From: Rhinopomastus cyanomelas
Lineage: Eukaryota; Chordata; Aves; Bucerotiformes; Rhinopomastidae
NCBI GenBank assembly: GCA_013400115.1
Contig: VXBP01004020.1
Location: 475,097-539,096, forward strand
Reading direction: 5' to 3'
Length of the DNA stretch: 64,000 bases
Shown: piece after piece, positions 47,301 to 59,479 of the stretch
Numbering within the stretch: the first letter of the stretch is position 1
Layout: every line of letters begins with the position of its first letter
The notes under the pieces: model-generated
Told to the model about the DNA's origin: nothing
Databases searched by the model: none
The model's input: only the letters and a program-made list of their open reading frames with translations
Position numbers and translations under genes: made by a program

Positions 47301-50300
47301 GACCACTTCCTTATGTCACTGCCTCAGCTTCCGGGGGGCATGCTGCAGAGCAAAGCTACAGAATTTGGTTGTGTCCATGAGTGGAACAACAGAACTTCAT
47401 CAGAGACAAACCGATGGATGGTTTTTTTTTTAAAGTAATTGGTTTTTTCATTAATGGAGGAAAAAAATGACACATTCAGTATTTGTCATTAGATTTGTTT
47501 ATGACAGAAAGTTCTAGCTGAAGCATTTCTTAAAAGCTTGCTTATTCTTTGAAGAAGAGAAAGCATTATTTCCAGAATAGAGAAGATGATGGTTTAAATA
47601 TGCTTTCTGACAATGAGACTGCTTTGTTAATTAACAGTAATTTTCTGGCTACCTCTGGAGGAATTAAGCTCATGGATTATATAATACATCTGTGAAAGCT
47701 TATCTGATTGCCCAGTAATTGTGACCTCATTGTGGGTTGTGCAATTAAGCATTAAGCTACCATTTGGCACCATAGTTAATTGTGTTTTACTTTTCTGATA
47801 TGCTTGTTGATGACATGGAACAAATTACTGATAACAACAGAGAAGTGGGAAGAACAGCACTGTCTAAGCGTCATCCCCATGCAGCCCTGCAGGTGCCCCT
47901 TTCCAGGGTGAGGAGGTGATTAAACAGTCAAAGAGCTAATGGCAGTGGGAGACTGCCACGTTCAGTGCGAAGGCTTTTAGGCCAGGCACCAAAGCCCTTG
48001 TGCTTTCAAACCAATGAGTCACGCTGAAAGAGGCAGGTGGGCTCAACATTTGAGAGACAGTTCTGCAGGGCAAATCTGAAGGTGTCTTTTGGAAATTTTC
48101 CTGCACTGAGGCGTAATGGTTATCTGGGAACACGGAAAGCAGCAGCATTTTCAAAATAGTTTTTGGAAAGTTGTGTCAATGATGTAGATGTTAGTCAAGC
48201 TGAATGTGGGTTTTTGAGCCACAGTGAGAGAAGTGATGAGATCAAGATGAGCAAAACCAGTAAAGTTTATAAGCAAAGATAAACGACTTCTGAGCCTCCA
48301 GCTCGCGTGCTCAAATCTTCAGGTGACCAAGAGCAAGGAGCTGCTTGCGTAGTATGTCAGAGAGAGAGGGTAATATGGAAACTGAGTGGGGAAGTGAGGA
48401 AGTGCTAAAGACATTTTATTGTGGTGAAGTTATCTCTTCTTAATTAAACATGCTTCCTCTTGGACCTCCTCTGCCTTGGACTCTGCCATCCTTTTTTTCG
48501 TACATCAACAGCACGCCCTTTCCTGTCATGATGTATTGTACTCGTATATCTTCGGAATGAGCTTTCTTTCTAATGATCTATTAGTGAAATGCATCATTTG
48601 AGTGAGGATGATGATGATGATACATTACTCCATGGATGATGCCATCCAAAGGAAAGAAAAGGTCAGATAACAAATTCAATAGAGTTATTGGATAAAAGTC
48701 AGGCAACACATCATCTCTGAGGCTGCTTTCCTAATGCCGAGGAGGACTGCTGATATAAGCAGTGTGTTCCGGGGACCATTTCTTTTATGACAGTGCCTGA
48801 ATTGACTCTTGAACATCAAGGAAAAGCAGTACTTTGTATCATCTGAAAAGAGAACATTTCAAAATATTTTTATTCTTGAGACTATGCATATGACAGGTTC
48901 AGCATCAAATGCCCAGGCAGCATGTATCTTCTGCTCTTCTGTGCTTCTGTCTTCCAGGTGCACATCCTCATCCCGTGCTTGTCTCTGCCTAGCCTAGTTC
49001 TAAATCATGTGCAGCTTTGTGGAACCTGACTGCTTGGCCCATGGCAGTCATATAAGTTGTTAGAAAATAGAACTTTTTTGCAAGCTGAAGTTAGCAGTGT
49101 TCATTGCAATTGTTTCCTTCACCAAGACTGGAGATGTATCTTAATATCGTTCCCTCTGCAGCATTCAAAATCCCTGCTGTGCTCAGAGTAAATGAAGTAT
49201 TCAGTGTACTTTCAGGGAGATTTTAAAAAAAACTGGTATGGGGTTTTCTCTTTTCATGTGTCCTGTTTTCTTTCCTTATATTTCTAAAGTTTGCTGTGGA
49301 AGGGCACTGACAGAAACACATAAGTAATTTGCAGACTTGTATCTCAGAATGATGTGATTGTTTAATGTCTAGTGAAATGTAGATTAAGCTTATGAGAGCA
49401 CTAAGAAATTCACTTATCCATCCAGGGTCAATATATTGACTAAGGTGCAATTTGCTGTGGGGGGAGGCATCTTCCAATGAATAGTCTTGGTTTTCAGAAA
49501 AAGGCTTCAGGCTGGCTTCTTTTAAGCCACCCATTCCTCCATGTGTTGATAATGATTAGCAGTCGCGTAGCACTGAGCGGTGGTGTCTAACTGCTTAATT
49601 TTGCCTTCTCACATGTGAGAATGACAGACAATGTAACTGCTCAACCAGTGGGAATGTGACCTGGTACTGGCCTTGGAAAATTGGAAAAGATGCTTTTGAA
49701 GCCAGTGGCAGCTCTGTGCTGTATGGATATTCAAATGCTGGCAGCAGCTATCCCCCCAACATCCCCTTTTCTGCAGAGCATCTGATGCACTAGCAGTTTT
49801 ATCATCATAATGGTGGCCAGGCATCTCCCAGCTGGAATCTATGTGTGTCCTGTGGAGTACTGTGGAATAAACTCAAAACATGAGGCATACATCTAATATA
49901 TTCCAACAGGACTTTTCTTCTTTTGCCTCGTGTCACTGACACAAGAGACTAATTACTGCTAGGGAAATGCACATTGCATTCCCTGGAAACCTTAGCGCGC
50001 CTGAGTCTCTGCCTCTAGTGAGGTTTGCCTTGGATAACGTGGTGGGGAGGGCAGAGGAAGATTCATCCTGCCTTTGGCTTCCTGAAAGATGGAACCCATT
50101 AATAACTCGGAGCAACTGTTTTGAGGCCTCCAGAGGTTGTCCTCTAGTCAGAGACAGCACAGAGAGCACTGAATGCCACTTAGCACACCTGAAGGAGTAG
50201 GAGCCTAAAAAACCAAAATCACAGATATTTACCATGTACAGAGTAATTCCTGCAGATAAAGCTTAGAGAGCCCTGTGGCGTTTCTGCACAAAGCCATGAA

Positions 50301-51079
50301 CCTGATGTCACTTTCCTTTGTTTCATGACAGGTGTGTTCAGCAGTGCTGCTGCTTCTTAATTTGACAATGTTGTAATGAACTTAAATTGCTTCAGCGTTA
50401 TTAAAGCTTCTCTGCAACCACGATTTTTCTGGGTTGACTTGGACTGTCTAATACAACAGAAAAGAAAGACGTTTACAGGTTTCCTTGCAAATTTCTGGCA
50501 ATGGCATGTCAAATGCAGCTTGTAAATTATCCAGTGCCAACATTTTCATGACAACACTTTCAGGCTTGATGCTAATTAAAATAAAACTGAGAACCAGTTT
50601 AGCATGCAGAGGTCTGTGTCCGTGAATCAGAGTTAGCACTAGATTCTAGAGTCTCTAACGGGCAAAGCTGTTGTAAATGCAACTGCAAAATAAGTGCTGC
50701 AAATACATGTATGCATGTATATTTAGACAAAGGATCCTGTACACAGAGAGAAGCAATCCTGGAGAATGTCTCTCGTCGTCTGAGATGTGGATATATTATC
50801 TACCCTATCTCTGTTTCACTAACTGCTTTTCAGAACAGCTACCACACAGCCGATAGGTAAATTAAAATACACAAACACACATCTCTGTACTACACAGTTG
50901 TAAAAAATTCCTAAGAAGAAAAACAGAGCTCATATGTATCAACAGAATCTTCCTGTATAAAGAATTATTAACACAGTAATAACAGTATGAAATATTTGGA
51001 AATATGTATTTGCTTCTCAGCATTATAAACGAGCATCTAGCTAACCTGTACAGAATCCAGTTACCTGCTGGTTTTGTGG
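44366..51079. other. Unannotated non-coding sequence
   Basis: No gene or named repeat recognised over 6.7 kb. A (GAT)5 run lies at 48607-48622. Overlapping two-strand frames near 45820-46120 and 46295-46716 have no recognisable domain. Confidence 0.55.
47600..47850. other. Candidate conserved non-coding element
   Basis: Dense homeodomain-type cores in unique AT-rich sequence: TTTGTTAATTAACAGTAATT, CCAGTAATTGTGACC, GTGCAATTAAGCATTAAGC and CATAGTTAATTGTG. TTAATTAA at 47626 is a palindrome. The inference rests on motif density only. Confidence 0.25.
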
Positions 51080-51225
51080 AATTATTAAGGTTGGAAAGAA
51101 CCTCTGAGATGATCAAGTTCAACCTTCAACCCAACACCTCCATGATTGTTAGTCACAGTGCCACATCTGTTCACCTTCTGAACACATCCAGGGATGGTGG
51201 CTCCACCACTTCCCTGGGCACTGGG
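51080..51225 (-). mobile_element. Old CR1 3' fragment, other subfamily
   Basis: ATTATTAAGGTTGGAAAGAA, CCTCTGAGATGATCAAGTTC, AACCTTCAACCCAACACC, ACACATCCAGGGATGGTGGC and TCCACCACTTCCCTGGGCA. This is the reverse complement of CR1 subfamilies whose antisense reads AAGATCATCAAGTCCAACC with CCAACACCACCATG. The terminal ATTCTRTG units are lost. Confidence 0.8.
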
Positions 51226-51817
51226 CTTTTCTTCATTTCTTCCAAACACCACCAAGTGACCTTAATAATCAGTGGCAGATCTTTTCCTACTAAGCCTTGT
51301 TTTATATGTTAGTTCCTTGCTTTAGCTTCCCTGATGCCCCTTCAAGCTATTTCTTTGCGTACCTGCTCAGCCTGGACTCAGTTAAACCGTGCCCTAAGAG
51401 TTACAGTGATTCACGCTACCGTGCCAATGTGTCCCCATCTCAGAGTCCACGAGCTGCAAGGTGAAGACGTTGCACCTGCAGCCCAGTTTCCCAGTATGCT
51501 AACCTTTCTCTTTAAAACCAAACACAACTAACTAAACAATTAAATGCCAAAAAGCCATCTTGTTGCTAATGGCATTTGCATCACTTTGCAGCTGTGTTCT
51601 CTGCGAAATGAGCAGTCAGTGTTTTTCAAGTTAGCTAGGTGAAGTGGAAAAATAATGACGGGTTTGGTAGTCTGTTGCTTTTGGGTCTAAATATTCTTTA
51701 TGCCTGTGTGAGTGTTGGCAGAGGACTGCCTGCCAACAGTGAAAAATAGATTCCAGTGCAGGTCCTGCTGGAAGAAAACAAATCTGGGCCATTTAGTTTC
51801 TCATCATTTCCCCCCAA

Positions 51818-51850
51818 TTCCAATCCCTAATGATTCTACGATTCTATGAT
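51818..51850 (+). mobile_element. Ultra-short CR1 3' stub (33 bp)
   Basis: The 33 bases are identical to the last 33 of the 43.3-44.4 kb CR1 (44333-44365): the TTCCAATCCCTAATG part, then two terminal 8-bp units, the first with the same C variant (ATTCTACG). No CR1 sequence lies upstream. It is therefore either an extremely 5'-truncated insertion or a small copied fragment. Confidence 0.8.
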
Positions 51851-54741
51851 AACTTTGGGAGAAATGATTTGTGATCTTTTATAACTGAAATGTGCAACAA
51901 TGAAAATTAAAATAGAGGAGACACCAATAAAGTGCCTAATAAACATAAACATAAATGTGAACGTTCTTTATCCAAAACAGTGATTAATAGGAAACAGAAG
52001 CGACTCCTAATGGGAAGATCTGTAGGCTGGAGACCAATCCTGATTAGGCTTTTTAGTCAGTCTGTTGTACAGCATATAACATCTCTTTCAAGACAGAATA
52101 ATATAGGTCAGTAGGTGACTTAAAAATCTTTAAGGATGGGAATGATTAGTGGTTTCAGCAAGAGCTATTAGCGAATCTACCAACTTGTGCCTTTCAGAGA
52201 TGATTTTGTGTTTGAGCAAGGAACATAAATCTAAACCCTCAAACTCCACTGTTTGCATAAAATAAATGAAGCCCAACCAAGGAACGCATTGATTTGGTCA
52301 AAAGGAAAGAGAGCCTGAGGATTACAAGCTCTTTCCTGATCTTTCTTTCTTCAGAAAATGACGTTTATGATACTGTGTGTGCCCTTGCCTCGATTACCCA
52401 GTTTCAGTCACTGTGGAGGGTATTAAAGACGTTGGGGTCTGACAAGTTTAGTGAAAATAGGAGGTGGAGCTAAGGAGCAAAAGTGAGGTTGTTAGGTACT
52501 GCCTCCTTGCTCCATCAGAGACCTCTCCAAAGCCTTTGGGACAGGTTTTCCGGTATGCCCATCCATGAGGAGGTGCTCACAACCCACGTTTGACTCTTGA
52601 GCTCAGTCTGTAGCTCATCTGAAGTTATTTTTTCTTGCAATACTAAGTGAGAGAACTGGCTTCTGGGAGCCTCAAGATCTCCTTTTGTAATCTAGAGATA
52701 AAACTACCTTTTCCTGGCCTGCACTTTGGGTCTAAGACCTCTGGGAAGAAATCAAGGACTTTCAACTACAGTATTAGGACCAAGGAACTCTGTCAGTACA
52801 GAAGTGCTTGGGTGCCACTGAAATATGGATGATCTCTGTTCATTCACCTCAGAAACCATGGTGTCTCTTCAGGACCATATCCCAACACCTCAAAGCAGAA
52901 AGGCAACCCACTACCTCTGCACCTGAGTGCAGGTAACTGCAGAACAGGTCATTTTTCCAGACCTTACAAAAAGGCAAAATGAGATAGGTTACCATGAGTC
53001 TCTTTCTTTACTGTCTTGAGTTTTTCCAGTAGTGTTACTTTCCAGCCTATGAGTGACTTGAACCTAAAGATCCCTCTGGCAAGCAGTAACTTCACACAAA
53101 TCCTTTCTATTTGCCAGGCATGAAACCATCAGCCATCAGCTATTGGAGAGAGGAAAATATATGTCAGTGCAACTGACTTATTTTGTCCATTGAAAGGCAG
53201 CAGCAGCCAGTGAAGGGAAGGTTTGTGCTGGAAGGGGTGGTGAAGTATAACTTTCTGTGGTCAATAATATTCACATACAGTTTCCTTCTACAAACTTCCA
53301 TCTTCAGCTCCTCTCATTAAATGGGAAATCAGGTGACATTTCGTTCTTCATCAGTGCTGTGCTGAGAGAAATCATCACTATAGCTGGGCTCGCTAGTGGA
53401 AAAGGCAGTGGGAAGAGAGCAGCGATATCGCAGATCCACACTGGAACACCGAGTTTGCCCCACATACGAGGGCAGGTGTCAGGAAGGTGCTCACAGTTGC
53501 TAGTGATCATTATCATCAGGCAAGTGATTCATAAGTATAAACCCATAAAACAGAGCCCTAGACTGCACAAGCACCAGCAAATATTGCAGCAGATTTATTA
53601 GTGGAGCATGAAACATTTATATTTTTCAGATGACAGGACAGATGATGACTGTGTTATGCTAGCAGGCAGGAAGAACCTCATTCAAAGAGTGCCTCATAGG
53701 TGATAGCTAGATATGACAGCCAGATGAATTAAGGTCTCTGAGAAGCAAGATGGTATGATAGACCCTGGGAACTGAAAGCTAAACACCACAGGTATCCTTC
53801 AGAAAGAAGCTGAGCTTTCCTTGTGTAAGTCATGGCACAACCTTGATAATTGTGGTCCCCTGGTGACACTGGCAGGGATTGAGTTTTCCTGTCATCTTTT
53901 AGTAGGACAGTTTACCAGAATCAATCTCTAGTGCTTTGAATTAAAGCTATACATAGGAAAAGATTGAGTGAAACTGGTGGTCACCGGAGACCAAATTCTT
54001 TGACAAACGACTTTGTTGAAGGCGTTTTGAGCTGGTGGCAACTTCCTTTTCTACTGTTCGTTAAACATAGTGCATTCCAAACTTGTCAAGGAGCTGGACT
54101 GGAGCATCTCCATGTGAAAAGCTGAACGAGTAGGAGAGCTCAACAAGATTTGACTTGGAGCTAAAGCCCAGGTGGCATTAATGGAGTAAGCAATGGGGCA
54201 ACGTGTAACTTAAATATTCCAGCTCTTTGGAGTTGTTACATCGATGTCATTCCTTGAATGGAAAGGGAAAGTCCATCAAATGTAATCTAATAAGACATCA
54301 GCTGCCCAGAGGGAGAGACTGGCATCTTTAACATTTCTGCTTTTTCTGTCCATTTCTAGCTGACACTTTTCTGGTACAGGCACACTTCCAGATGACACAT
54401 CTCTCCACCTTTCACGCCGTTACTATGTCTAAATACATTTCCTTGAAGCAGCCTACTATGTTAACGAGTTTTACACCTTTAAAATGTATGTGCAGGTGGA
54501 TCAAAACTGTACCTGAGATGGCAGCTGCTCTCATTTATATCCTGGGGATGTGCACACTGTGAAATGTCATGGTGTACATCAAGATCAGCTACCTTTGACA
54601 TTCAAACACTTGGAACTCAGCCACATCCTGACCAATTGTCACGGTCTCCTTCAAAGAGAAAAGGGAGGAAGCTGTGCACCAAGGTGTGAAGATATACTTT
54701 CTCTTTTCTTTCTCCATCATGAAACAAGTTTTGCCTTTTCT

Positions 54742-54760
54742 TGTGTGTGTGTGTGTGTGT
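54742..54760. repeat. (TG)n microsatellite
   Basis: Nine and a half uninterrupted TG units. Confidence 0.92.
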
Positions 54761-57245
54761 AGTGAAATGTGTAAAGTCTAAAAGCTAAAAAACACACAAC
54801 CCCAAATGCAAAAAAGAATTTCTTGTTGGGCTTTGGTGGTGTTTAACATCGTACACAGGTGCCAGACTAATTCAAACCAGTGTCTGTACTTGCTTCCATT
54901 ACATGGATGAATGAATTACTGTTATACATTACAGTTAGACATCTCAAATCTGCATGGTTCCACTGAGGCAGTCATTTGTCTGCCCTCTTAAAAGCCAAAT
55001 TCATTCACATCCAGTACTAAAGTGTTTGTGTCTTCATCTCACCAATCACCTGAGCTTCATGATGAATATTTTTGTTTCTGGAGAACCAGAGCAGATTATG
55101 GGAGGTGTGCAAGACATGAGCAGACTGCCTGTCCTTCCTCCATACCTCACAGTGCCTGTGCTGATTGCAAGCAGTCTGGGAGCAGAAGCTGAAGCCTGTT
55201 TCCATGTTCAGGCTGGCTGACTCCAGCTATAAGTACTGATCAAATAGTGTGAGGAAAAACATAAGCAAATGGTATGAAGTCTGTGCCTCAAACTGAGCAT
55301 AGGCCTAAGGGTTAGGGTCTCAACAACCCCATGGTGAGAAAACCACATTTTTTTTTTCTGTTCTTACACAGTTCAGACTTTTCCAACTGTGACATGAAGT
55401 TCAGCACTCAGAGATCAAGCAGACGGACTGTCCCTTGGCACAGAGCTTCCTCCTATCAAGATTGCCAACCTGGAACACCAGCAGCTCTGCTGGCACTACG
55501 CAAGGACCTCCATCTGGAGTTATCCTTGATTTTTTTGCCCATCTTTCTGATAGATGACTGTAAGAAGTCCTCAGTAATGTTGGAGTTTTCCCAAGGAGAA
55601 ATTTGGCTCCCACCTTCGCAACCTCAAAAAGGCAAAACTATCTCTTCTTTGAGCAACCTTGGAATTTCTGCCAGAGAACAATATTTACTGAGTTTTATTA
55701 TGGGTATGTTATGGCATCTGTGGCCCCACTGTGTGGTTTAGAGCCAACGTGACCTCTGCCTGCCCTCTGCTCCATACTGAAGGCATGAGTTTCCCATGTT
55801 CTCATGCTCATCCGATGGTTCTTAGTCAAGATAAAATTTGTAGGGGGAGGGAATTTCTTTTAAATTGGGACAGCTGGTAGAGCTGGAAGAAAAGCAGTGA
55901 GCTTTTGGTCTTCAGTTCTCTCTGGAGTGTCTGGCACTGTGAGTAGTGCTTGTTAGTAAAGCTTATGTGGCTTAATTCATCCTCCAGAACAACAGAGAGA
56001 ACATAAATTGTAGTTATTTTGTCAGCATGATGCGAAATAACTTTATGTGCTTTCAAACAATATTTAAACAGTTGGGTAGACGGGCATTTAGTGCTAAAAT
56101 GGATTTGTTACATCACTTGAATCTGATGGTGCAGGGCAGTCGGTGCAAGCAGAGATGCCTTTTGGGCCTGGCACCATGTGGTCCCTTTTCTATTCATACT
56201 GTGAAAATTGGGACTAGAAGTTATGTGTTTGGCAACAAGTAGGTCTCACGGGAGTTTGGATGGGCTTTCACTGTGTAATGAAGAGGAAAAAGGGAAAGAA
56301 CATTCCTAGCAAAAAAGCCTTTTAGAGGTTTAGTAAATTTTTCCCATGGACATTGTGTTATTAGAGTAGCTAGTGAGTTAAAACAAAATTCAAAATCCCA
56401 GCAAGCCAGGATAGATCATAAACTTCAAGAAACAGGAAAAACAGTGCAAAGCACACAAACTATGTAAGTTGGGACAAACAAAATGACTGTAAATGCCAGT
56501 AGTCCCGAAAATATTAGGGACTAATTTCTACCAAACCATTAGCTGCGCAGGGAATTGTCAAACATTATTAAATATAATTTGCTGCATCTGTTTTATTATA
56601 GAACTCATTTGGCATGTTTGATTTTAATGCTGCGCAGTATATATTTTCTTATTTATTTTCTTTAAGCCTTAGCTGATGGACGAGTGTAGCACATTGTGTG
56701 GAGCAGGGTTTGTTTTACTCCTGCTGTAGGAACTCAGTTTGGGTGTTTGTACGCACCCTTATACGTGAACCCGCTTCCCATCTTCACGCTCCTCCCGCCT
56801 CCCACGGGCAGCTGCACACGAACGTTTCTGCATCTCCATCAGCAGCCGGCCCCCACCAAAGGCTTTTTCTGCTGCCTAATGCTTTGAATGCATGCATGGA
56901 AGACACGGTTTGCAGCCTCTGTAGGGGTACCATTACCATCAATATTATTATGCTATTACTATTTAAGTGGAACCATGCTCTGAATCACATTGGAGTTTTT
57001 TAAGATAATATTCAAGAAACGGGTGATAGGATGTGAGCATTGATATCAGCGAGTGCTGTAATCTTGATCAAAAACAATAACGTCATCTGTAAGACTGCAA
57101 AGATTTATTAGTTATGACAGACCTATACACTAATGAATCACAACACGGCCCTGAATGTCATGTCTCAAAAGGAGCACTAAGCCTTTTTGGGAACTCTGTT
57201 GAGGAGCTATTCACACAGGAAAAAATTTGCTCCAAAAATAATACT

Positions 57246-57309
57246 GGGGGGTGTGTGTGGGTGTGGGTGTGGGTGTGTGTGTGTGGGTGTGTGTGTGTGG
57301 GTGTGTGTA
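57246..57309. repeat. GT / GGGTGT minisatellite with G-quadruplex motif
   Basis: A purine-pyrimidine tract of GT dinucleotides mixed with GGGTGT units. Between 57249 and 57273 the G-runs follow G3-N7-G3-N3-G3-N3-G3, which meets the usual G-quadruplex pattern on the plus strand. Length polymorphism is likely. Confidence 0.92.
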
Positions 57310-57369
57310 CATGTACGTGAATGAATGAATGCTCTCTGCGTAGCGTTTTCACCATTCTCATGGTAAAAT

Positions 57370-57600
57370 ATTTGTTCCTTATATCTAGTGTGAATCTCCC
57401 TTTATTTTAAATCCATCAACATCTTACCCTTTAAGAAAGATGAGGATCTTTCTCACAAGCCCTCTTTAAGGATTGAAAGGCCACAGTAAGGTTTCCCCAG
57501 AGCCTTCTCTTCAGGCTGAACAACCCTAACCCTCTCAGTTGATCCTCAGAGCAGAGGTGCTCCATTCCTCTGGTAATTTTTGTGTTCCAATTTGTCCCCT
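57370..57600 (-). mobile_element. Old CR1 fragment, minus strand
   Basis: TATCTAGTGTGAATCTCCCT, ATTGAAAGGCCACAGTAAGG, TTTCCCCAGAGCCTTCTCTT, CAGGCTGAACAACCCTAACC, CTCTCAGTTGATCCTCAGAG and CAGAGGTGCTCCATTCCTCT. This follows the antisense of the ORF2 C-terminal region of older CR1 subfamilies (GGTCTCCCCGGAGCC, CAGGCTGAACAACCCC, GAGGTGCTCCA). It is truncated at both ends and well diverged. Confidence 0.82.
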
Positions 57601-58246
57601 TTTTTCTTCTATGGAACCAGAGGATAACTCACATTAAGTCATTTTGAGAAGATACCACACTGGGATAAATTTCAATCTTGATTTGACCCCTTCATTACAA
57701 TTGTTTCAGAAGTTCATTCCTATGGTGGCAGAAAGGTGATCTTTTCTCATGTTTGTTTTGGCAGTTTTTACTGGTTGGATGTACACCTAAAATCAAGAGT
57801 TTTCTTGTGATGTCACAGTTTGAGCAAAAGCGGTTAAAATAGAAGAAAATATACATTACATTTCCATCCCAGGTGTTCTGGTGGCAGAAACATCCTTAAA
57901 AAACATTATGAATGTGCCTGGCATCTGAGGAATCCTGTCCCTGAGGGGACAGTATTCACTGCTAAGTCCAGTCACTTAAAATTCATGATGCAGCCCATAA
58001 ATATCAGAAGACTAAAGTAGTAATGACCTGAAGTTTTGTTCATAACCACATTGTCATATGTACATATCTCATAGTATCAGCATTTTCTTCAAATCAGAAA
58101 TACTAGGAAATTCAGAAATGTCCAGAAACATCTCCAGGGTGCAGACAGAGCTTTAGAGCCCAGGGACTTTCTGCTCCCATCCTGGTGGAGGACGAGCTGA
58201 TGCTGTTGTTATGCAGTAGCCTGTTCTAGAGAGGAAATGAACATTT
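57601..58246. other. Unannotated non-coding sequence
   Basis: No gene or named repeat recognised. Confidence 0.5.
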
Positions 58247-58325
58247 TCTGCTGTGGCAGGGGGATTGGACTGGATGACCTTTCGAGGTCCCTTCCAATTC
58301 CTAGTGATTCTATGATCTATGATTC
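58247..58325 (+). mobile_element. Short CR1 3' end (about 80 bp)
   Basis: CTGCTGTGGCAGGGGGATTG, GACTGGATGACCTTTCGAGG, TCCCTTCCAATTCCTAGTGA, then terminal repeats ATTCTATG, ATCTATG and ATTCT. The middle repeat has lost one T. Same subfamily as the 43 kb copy. Confidence 0.92.
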
Positions 58326-58980
58326 TAGTTTCAGTCTCTCTTTTCCTTCTCTCTAATGCTTTCTCCTAATTCTTGTCTCATGCAGCACCACACAACTCCA
58401 AGATTGTTTTCATTTGTTACCTGTTGCCAGAATGTCAGAATAAGAATGTCAGTGACTCTGAGAATTTTGGAAACTTGAGCTCTCCTCTCCTTTGTTGCTC
58501 TTAGCAATCACATTGCCTTGGATGGAAAACAGTGATCTTGAGGCACAGTACAAACAGGTGTGAAGGATCCAGCAGAGCTGAGCCCTCAGCCTACATCTAC
58601 AGTCTTTTCCTTTGCTCTCAGGGGCTGCAGGAGCAGCCCATGCTGACAGCTGCTCAGGCTGCTTTGCTCCTCACTCCTGGGCACTGTACTGCAGGTTGGT
58701 CCCTCTACATTTAAATAATGTTTTTATCCACACACCTCATCCACAGTCCTTCAAGATCTTTCCTCCTGTAGGCTTGCTGTTCTCCTTCCCTCAGCAGTGT
58801 TGTCACGTTACAATTCATTTGAATGCCAGTGCCACAATGACTTTCTTACGTCACTCTTTCACCTGATTCTTCTCTGACATTTCAACTTTCAAGATTTTTC
58901 ACAATCTATAAACTAGTGTCTTTTTTTTTTTCTGGTATGTGACAACTCACAGATGATCCCTTAGCTGACACAGGGTACAT
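58326..58980. other. Unannotated non-coding sequence
   Basis: No gene or named repeat recognised. A T11 run lies at about 58921-58931. Confidence 0.5.
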
Positions 58981-59142
58981 TCAGACTGGATGTAAGGATA
59001 AACTTTTGGGGACAGCAAAACACAGCAACAGGTTACCTCTAGAGGCTCTGCTGTCTCCATCTCCTGAGATTTCCAAGAGAAGGCTACATAAAGCCCTGGG
59101 CAACTTGCTGTCCTCTCACAGCTGATCTGGCTGTGAGCAGCA
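58981..59142 (+). mobile_element. Old CR1 3' fragment
   Basis: CAACAGGTTACCTCTAGAGG, CTCTGCTGTCTCCATCTCCT, GAGATTTCCAAGAGAAGGCT, AAGCCCTGGGCAACTTGCTG and GATCTGGCTGTGAGCAG. This follows the CR1 3' layout (ACAGGTTGCCCAGAGAGG, GTGGAGTCTCCATCC, GGAGATATTCAAAACC, GTCCTGGGCAACCTGCT, CTGCTTGAGCAG). The extreme 3' end is missing. Confidence 0.7.
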
Positions 59143-59479
59143 GTGTCCTCAACTCTCCTGCCATCCTATGGAAACAGGATTGAACTCCAGAGGCCAGCCT
59201 GGGTCCCAGAGCTTATTGTTTCCAGTAGGAGAGTGAGGAGTCGTTAGGAATTATTCAGACTTTATAATGAAGCTGGAACTCAAGAAAATAAATTAGGATT
59301 TGTCAGTTGCTGACCAGAGTCTCACTATTAGCAGCCAATCTTTGTTTTCCCTCCTAGCCAGCCTCAGACCAAAGAAATCCTTTGAGGTTGTATTTGTTCC
59401 TTTCTTTCCTCTCCAGAACTTTGCGTAAGGCAAAGTGAGAACTGGACATAAAGTGTCTTCTGAATCAGAAGAGGGTGTT
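59143..59479. other. Unannotated non-coding sequence
   Basis: No gene or named repeat recognised. The boundary with the following CR1 is soft. Confidence 0.45.

Larger units (their letters stand above)
51226..57245. other. Unannotated non-coding sequence with a CR1 stub and a TG microsatellite
   Basis: Apart from the 33-bp CR1 stub at 51818-51850 and the (TG)n at 54742-54760, no gene or named repeat is recognised. A conserved-looking AT-rich part lies at 56540-56660. Confidence 0.5.

Noticed and set aside
54742..54760. (TG)n tract as a regulatory site
   Set aside because: A simple microsatellite of ordinary length, with no sign of further structure.
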